Origin: Sphingomonas sp.
GTDB lineage: Bacteria; Pseudomonadota; Alphaproteobacteria; Sphingomonadales; Sphingomonadaceae
NCBI GenBank assembly: GCA_021732445.1
Contig: JAKFUZ010000001.1
Span: forward strand, 1-64,000
Length of the DNA stretch: 64,000 nt
Direction of reading: 5' to 3'
Shown piece after piece: positions 59,929-64,000 of the stretch. Positions within the stretch are counted from its first letter, which is position 1, and every line of letters begins with the position of its first letter. A program made the translations under genes and the position numbers. The notes beneath the pieces were generated by a model. It saw only the letters and a program-made list of their open reading frames with translations. It did no database searches and had not been told where the DNA came from.

Positions 59929-60645
59929 TCAGGCGACGGTGTCGTTCGGCGCGGCGCTTGCGGGCGCTGCGTCAGCACGCGCGGCCCGGCCTTTGAACCC
60001 TTGCGCGACGACATACCATTCCGACGAATCCTTGCGGCTCGCCGGTGGCTTGGCGTGTTTGACAGCGGTGAAATTGCGCTTCAACGCGCTCACCAGCGCG
60101 CTGTCGGCGCCACCTGCCAGCACCTTGGCCACAAACGCGCCGCCCGGTTGCAGCACCTCGCAGGCAAAGGCCGCCGCCGTTTCAACCAGCCCCATCGTGC
60201 GCAAATGGTCCGTCTGCGGGTGGCCGACCGTGTTGGCGGCCATGTCTGACAAGATGAGGTCGGGTGCGCCGCCCAGCGCCTCGATGAGCAAGTCGGGCGC
60301 GCGGTCGTCGGTGAAATCGAGCTGGTAGATCGCAACGCCGTCGATAGGGTCCACGGGCAGCAGGTCAATGCCGGCAATCGCGGCCCTGGGTGCCAGTTTG
60401 CGCACCACCTGGCTCCATCCGCCCGGCGCGATGCCCAGATCAACGACGCGGCGCACGCCGTTCAGGAAATGAAAGCGTTCGTCCAGTTCCATCAGCTTGT
60501 AGGCGGCGCGGCTGCGATACCCCTCGGCCTTGGCGCGGCGCACATAGGGGTCATTCAACTGGCGTTCGAGCCAGCGATTGGATTGCGGCGTGCGCCCGCG
60601 CGAGGTTTTTACCCGGGTGCGCCCGCCCGATCCGCCGCGGCTCAC
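59929..60645 (-). CDS. rlmE: 23S rRNA (uridine-2'-O-)-methyltransferase RlmE/FtsJ (GTG start)
   Basis: YRSRAAYKLMELDERFHFLNGVRRVVDLGIAPGGWSQVV...LILSDMAANTVGHPQTDHLR. Confidence 0.94.
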   Translation of the reverse strand: MSRGGSGGRTRVKTSRGRTPQSNRWLERQLNDPYVRRAKAEGYRSRAAYKLMELDERFHFLNGVRRVVDLGIAPGGWSQVVRKLAPRAAIAGIDLLPVDPIDGVAIYQLDFTDDRAPDLLIEALGGAPDLILSDMAANTVGHPQTDHLRTMGLVETAAAFACEVLQPGGAFVAKVLAGGADSALVSALKRNFTAVKHAKPPASRKDSSEWYVVAQGFKGRAARADAAPASAAPNDTVA

Positions 60646-61685
60646 GCCGTGCCTCCCCGCATCAGCCGCCGCAAAATGCCCTCGCGAATGCCGCGATCGG
60701 CCACCCCCAGCCGTTCGGCGGGCCACAGATCGAGGATCGTCTCCAAGATCGCGCAGCCCGCCACCACCAGATCAGCCCGTTCGGTGCCGATACAGGGAAG
60801 CTGCGCGCGCTCGTCGATGGATTTGCCGGCGAGATCAGCGCTGATCCGCCGCATTGCTTCTGCCGGCACGATCAGCCCGTCAACGGCGGCCCGGTCATAG
60901 CGTTCGAGTGCCAGGTGCACGCTGGCAAGCGTCGTCACCGTGCCGCTTGTCCCCAGCAGCCTTGGCCGTGCGATATCCTTTGGCAGGCGGGCGGCAAAGC
61001 CGGCAAAGCTCCCCGCCACCAGCCGCCGCATTTCGGCATAGGCAGCGGCGCGGCCGGCCGCGCTGTCGGGTGCGGTTACGCTCTCGGTGAGCGATACCAC
61101 CCCCCATGGCGCGCTGTGCCAGTCGATGACGCGCGGCACGGCGCTGCGCGTGTCGATCAGCACCAGCTCAGTCGAGCCGCCGCCAATGTCGAACACCAGC
61201 GCCGGGTCGTCGCCGGGCTCAATCAGAATGTGGCAGCCAAGCACCGCCAGCCGCGCCTCTTCCTCGGCGGTGATGATGTCGAGCGCGATGCCGGTTTCGC
61301 GATAGGCGCGTTCGATGAAGTCAGCACCGTTGGTTGCCCGGCGGCAGGCCTCGGTTGCCACCGAGCGCGACAGCGCGACATGGCGCCGCCGCAGCTTTTC
61401 GGCGCAGATGCTGAGCGCCGCCAGCGTGCGGTCAATCGCGTCGTCGCTCAGCCGTCCGGTCGCGGCCAGCCCTTCGCCCAGCCGCACGATGCGCGAAAAA
61501 GCGTCGACTACGGTAAACCCGGTGGCGCTCGGCCGGGCGATCAGCAACCGGCAATTGTTGGTGCCAAGATCAAGCGCTGCATAATGGCGCGCGTCAGGAA
61601 AGCGTCCCCGCGCCGGGTTGGTCGCTGCCGAACGGGCTTGGCCTGCGCCGCGCCGGTACGGCATCTGGGTGGAAGAATCCCCCAT
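60642..61685 (-). CDS. Ppx/GppA family phosphatase (exopolyphosphatase-like)
   Basis: YAALDLGTNNCRLLIARP...LVFDIGGGSTELVLID; 4-nt overlap with rlmE. Confidence 0.94.
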   Translation of the reverse strand: MGDSSTQMPYRRGAGQARSAATNPARGRFPDARHYAALDLGTNNCRLLIARPSATGFTVVDAFSRIVRLGEGLAATGRLSDDAIDRTLAALSICAEKLRRRHVALSRSVATEACRRATNGADFIERAYRETGIALDIITAEEEARLAVLGCHILIEPGDDPALVFDIGGGSTELVLIDTRSAVPRVIDWHSAPWGVVSLTESVTAPDSAAGRAAAYAEMRRLVAGSFAGFAARLPKDIARPRLLGTSGTVTTLASVHLALERYDRAAVDGLIVPAEAMRRISADLAGKSIDERAQLPCIGTERADLVVAGCAILETILDLWPAERLGVADRGIREGILRRLMRGGTA

Positions 61686-61859
61686 GCCGTCAGTGCCTTT
61701 ATGTTCTCCGGCAGGCGGATTTATTAACCGCTTGCCGGTACTTGCGGCCATGATAGCGCAGGCGGCGCGGGGGGACAAGGCATGTGGCGCCGGCGCCTAT
61801 GCCGGGTGCGTGTCATGCGTTGACAGGCAAACCCCTGGCGCTTATCGCGCGGCTGATAG

Positions 61860-61933
61860 TGCCCCGTCGTCTAAAGGTAAGACTACGGACTCTGACTCCG
61901 TTAATTGAGGTTCGAATCCTCACGGGGCATCCA
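61860..61933 (+). tRNA. tRNA-Gln (anticodon CTG) with encoded CCA
   Basis: TGCCCCG...CGGGGCA acceptor stem, ACGGA-ctCTGac-TCCGT anticodon arm, GGTTCGAATCC T-arm, then TCCA. Confidence 0.96.
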
Positions 61934-61958
61934 GCTTTTCGGGTCGGCTGTCAGCACA

Positions 61959-62019
61959 GGCCCGTCAATCGCACCGGCCCGTCAACCGCACCGGCCCGTC
62001 AACCGCACCGGCCCGTCAG
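61959..62019. repeat. 17-bp tandem repeat (about 3.6 copies)
   Basis: GGCCCGTCAATCGCACC / GGCCCGTCAACCGCACC / GGCCCGTCAACCGCACC / GGCCCGTCAGC. Confidence 0.9.
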
Positions 62020-62336
62020 CGTTTGCGCACAAATTCGGCGCGCAGTACCAGCCCTTTGATCCCGTCATATTTGCAGTCGATTTCCTGCGCGTCGCCCGTC
62101 AGACGGATGGATTTGATGAGCGTGCCGCGCTTGAGCGTTTGGCCGGCGCCTTTCACCGCCAAATCCTTGATGAGCGTCACCTGATCGCCATTGGCCAGCA
62201 GATTCCCAACCGCGTCACGCACCTCAACCGGGCCATTGGCCGCGTCGTCCGCGCTGCCCGCTGCCCTGGCCGCGCTGATCCACTCGCCGCTTGCCTCGTC
62301 ATAAACGAAGCTGTCGTCTTCGCCCATCACCGGCAC
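62016..62336 (-). CDS. PhnA/YjdM-like (alkylphosphonate utilization operon protein) family protein
   Basis: FVYDEASGEWIS...VEVRDAVGNLLANGDQVTLIKDLAVKGAGQTLKRGTLIKSIRLTGDAQEIDCKYDGIKGLVLRAEFVRK. Confidence 0.9.
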   Translation of the reverse strand: MPVMGEDDSFVYDEASGEWISAARAAGSADDAANGPVEVRDAVGNLLANGDQVTLIKDLAVKGAGQTLKRGTLIKSIRLTGDAQEIDCKYDGIKGLVLRAEFVRKR

Positions 62337-62339
62337 CGA

Positions 62340-62468
62340 TCAGCTTTTCAGCGTTACCATGGTGACGGGCTTGTCCTTGGTGGAGGGGTTGGAGGCATTT
62401 TGCTTGGGCGCCTTTTCGGCCTTGGGCTTGCGCACTTCACGGTTCGATTTTTTCTGGCTCTTGGCCAT
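62340..62468 (-). CDS. 42-aa highly basic small protein (missing from ORF track)
   Basis: MAKSQKKSNREVRKPKAEKAPKQNASNPSTKDKPVTMVTLKS*; ends 3 bp before the PhnA-like ATG on the same strand. Confidence 0.75.
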   Translation of the reverse strand: MAKSQKKSNREVRKPKAEKAPKQNASNPSTKDKPVTMVTLKS

Positions 62469-62616
62469 CATGGTTCCCATCAGGGGCGGGGTGCCCCGAG
62501 CGCACCATAGACCCAAGCGGCGAGCAAGGCGCGCCTTTTTCGACCGGGCGCTGGCCCCGCTGGGCTGGATAAGAATTTTCTGTCCTACACGTTCTTTTTA
62601 TGTTCCAAGCTGGTCA

Positions 62617-63090
62617 ATGCCTCAACGCCTCTTTCTTGCCGCCATCCGCCAGGTGCTTGCCCGCCTGACCGGCCCGGTCGCGCCTTTTGCCCGGGCGCTG
62701 GGCATTGCCCTGGCGGTTATGCTGGCGCTTGCGGTGATCTGGGCGACGGTCCTTCGCCCGCGCCAGCTTGCAACCCAGGCGGCAACCGCGAAGATCGCCG
62801 CTGCTCAGGCCAATGCAAGCGCCGGCGCCGCCCGCGACACTATCACCATCCAGCGCGACCATGACCGCGAGGTTGAGCGCATCCGCATCATCACCAGGGA
62901 GGGCGAACATGCCGTATCCACCGCGCCGGGGGCCGGCGACCCGAGCCCCGCTGTTGCTGCTGCCTTGCGCGCTGCTGTGTGCGTGCACGCCAGCTATCGT
63001 GCTGACGCCGCCTGCCATCCCGTGCCGGGAAATAGTGGCGGCGACGGGGATGCTGGCGGCAACGCCGGGGGCAGCGCTCCCCGCCAATGA
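62617..63090 (+). CDS. Rz-like inner-membrane spanin candidate
   Basis: Single N-terminal TM (ALGIALAVMLALAVIWATV), then coiled coil AATAKIAAAQANASAGAARDTITIQRDHDREVERIRIITREGEHAV and LRAAVCVHASYRADAACH tail. Confidence 0.6.
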   Translation: MPQRLFLAAIRQVLARLTGPVAPFARALGIALAVMLALAVIWATVLRPRQLATQAATAKIAAAQANASAGAARDTITIQRDHDREVERIRIITREGEHAVSTAPGAGDPSPAVAAALRAAVCVHASYRADAACHPVPGNSGGDGDAGGNAGGSAPRQ

Positions 63091-63253
63091 CACGGTCGGC
63101 GAGATTGCCGCGTTCGGCGTGCGCCAGACCGGGCAGCTCGACAAGGCCAATGCCGACAAGGCCGGCGTCGCGCGGGTGCTCCAAGTCTGCGACGACTGGC
63201 GCGACAGGGCCGCCAAGGCAGTGCGGCGGCGGCGCATTTTGGGTATCTTCTAG
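62909..63253 (+). CDS. Rz1-like outer-membrane lipoprotein spanin candidate, overlapping in another frame
   Basis: MPYPPRRGPATRAPLLLLPCALLCACTPAIVLTPPAIPC... (lipobox LLCAC), starts inside the Rz-like gene with a 182-nt overlap. Confidence 0.6.
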   Translation: MPYPPRRGPATRAPLLLLPCALLCACTPAIVLTPPAIPCREIVAATGMLAATPGAALPANDTVGEIAAFGVRQTGQLDKANADKAGVARVLQVCDDWRDRAAKAVRRRRILGIF

Positions 63254-63320
63254 CGCGGCCGCGCTCGCGCATCCGGTAACGGTCGTGGTAGCGTGGCGGT
63301 AACATTCAGGGAGAGCGGCT

Positions 63321-64000
63321 ATGGCGATGAAGCAGACACGCGTGGCACGGGCCGGGCTTGGTGCGGTGGCGCTGGCGATCGGGCTGGTGGCGGTGCCGGG
63401 TGCGGCAAAAGCGCCGGCGCAGCTTGGCGGCGTGCTGGGCGGGGCCGGTGTTGGCGGGCCGGTCACCAAGCTGCTCGGCGGGGCGTCGGACAGGGCGCTC
63501 GACAAGCTGGCCGTGCCGGGCACCTTCTATGCCGATACAGCGATTCGCATTCTGCTCCCCGGTGCGGGCGGCAAGACGCTGTCGTCAGTGTTCAAGGCGG
63601 CGGACAAGCTCGGCGTGACGGCGGGCCTCACGCGCAGCATGAACGACGCCGCCGGGCTTGCCGCCAAAGAGGCAAAGCCGGTGTTCCGCGCAGCGATTGA
63701 CGGCTTGTCGCTGCAGGATGTGCCGGGCATCGCCACCCAGCGCGACGGGGCGACGCAATATCTGCAGCGGACCTCGGGCGAGGTGCTGCGCACCAAGATG
63801 CGGCCGCTTTTCGAGGCGGCCCTAACCAAGGTTGGCGCGTATAAGCTGCTCGACAAGCTGCCCAAGCTCAACACCGGGTCGCTTGGCCAATTGGGCAATC
63901 TGGGCGGGCTGGGCGGGCTTTCGCTCAACCGTGACACGCTGACCGACAGCGTGACCGATCAGGCGATGAAGGGCATCTACACCTATATGGCCCGCGAAGA
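63321..64000 (+). CDS. DUF4197 domain-containing protein (partial, runs off right edge)
   Basis: GGVLGGAGVGGPVTKLLGGASDRALDKLAVPGTFYADTAIRILLPG...AMKGIYTYMARE; open to window end. Confidence 0.88.
   Translation, partial: MAMKQTRVARAGLGAVALAIGLVAVPGAAKAPAQLGGVLGGAGVGGPVTKLLGGASDRALDKLAVPGTFYADTAIRILLPGAGGKTLSSVFKAADKLGVTAGLTRSMNDAAGLAAKEAKPVFRAAIDGLSLQDVPGIATQRDGATQYLQRTSGEVLRTKMRPLFEAALTKVGAYKLLDKLPKLNTGSLGQLGNLGGLGGLSLNRDTLTDSVTDQAMKGIYTYMARE

Noticed and set aside
61860-64000. tRNA-Gln-anchored prophage or integrative element
   Set aside because: No integrase and no second copy of the tRNA 3' end seen in the window; only the spanin-like pair hints at phage origin.
1-64000. CRISPR array, restriction-modification, toxin-antitoxin or other defence island
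   Set aside because: No regularly spaced repeats and no cas, methylase, or TA-type proteins recognised; the gene content is mostly housekeeping.

Overview
High-GC alphaproteobacterial chromosomal segment, sphingomonad-like in gene content. It is mostly ordinary core metabolism: ssb, feoBA, COQ9, an Old Yellow Enzyme, a P450, a riboflavin operon, gltX, prs, crtZ, sucC-etfBA, a nitrilase, a dipeptidase, nhaA, class I lysS, a DinG-like helicase, sixA, bamE, pbpC with alpha-2-macroglobulin, an NfrB-like glycosyltransferase, TSUP, a HerA-like ATPase, an M23 peptidase, a Suv3-like helicase, fdxA, carD, two GIN-domain proteins, mgtE, a PPIase, LysR, MFS, rpoZ, rlmE, ppx and tRNA-Gln. No CRISPR array, intact prophage or biosynthetic cluster is visible. 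The item most worth following up is a riboflavin enzyme (RibB with a degenerate RibA-like C-terminus) carrying an N-terminal XRE-like HTH. It sits directly downstream of a dense array of TGTGRT half-sites, including a perfect 13-bp inverted repeat, that overlaps a TTGACA box. This suggests an autoregulatory enzyme-repressor. Other notable items are: an unannotated ~66-nt sRNA-like element next to a LysR gene; an orphan overlapping Rz/Rz1-like spanin pair; an IS630-type insertion at CTAG inside a nucleotidyltransferase gene at the left edge; a GIN-domain gene preceded by a perfect 20-bp operator-like palindrome; a long-range inverted repeat in the carD leader; and a 42-aa basic protein missing from the ORF track. 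All calls come from reading the sequence; no database search was run.
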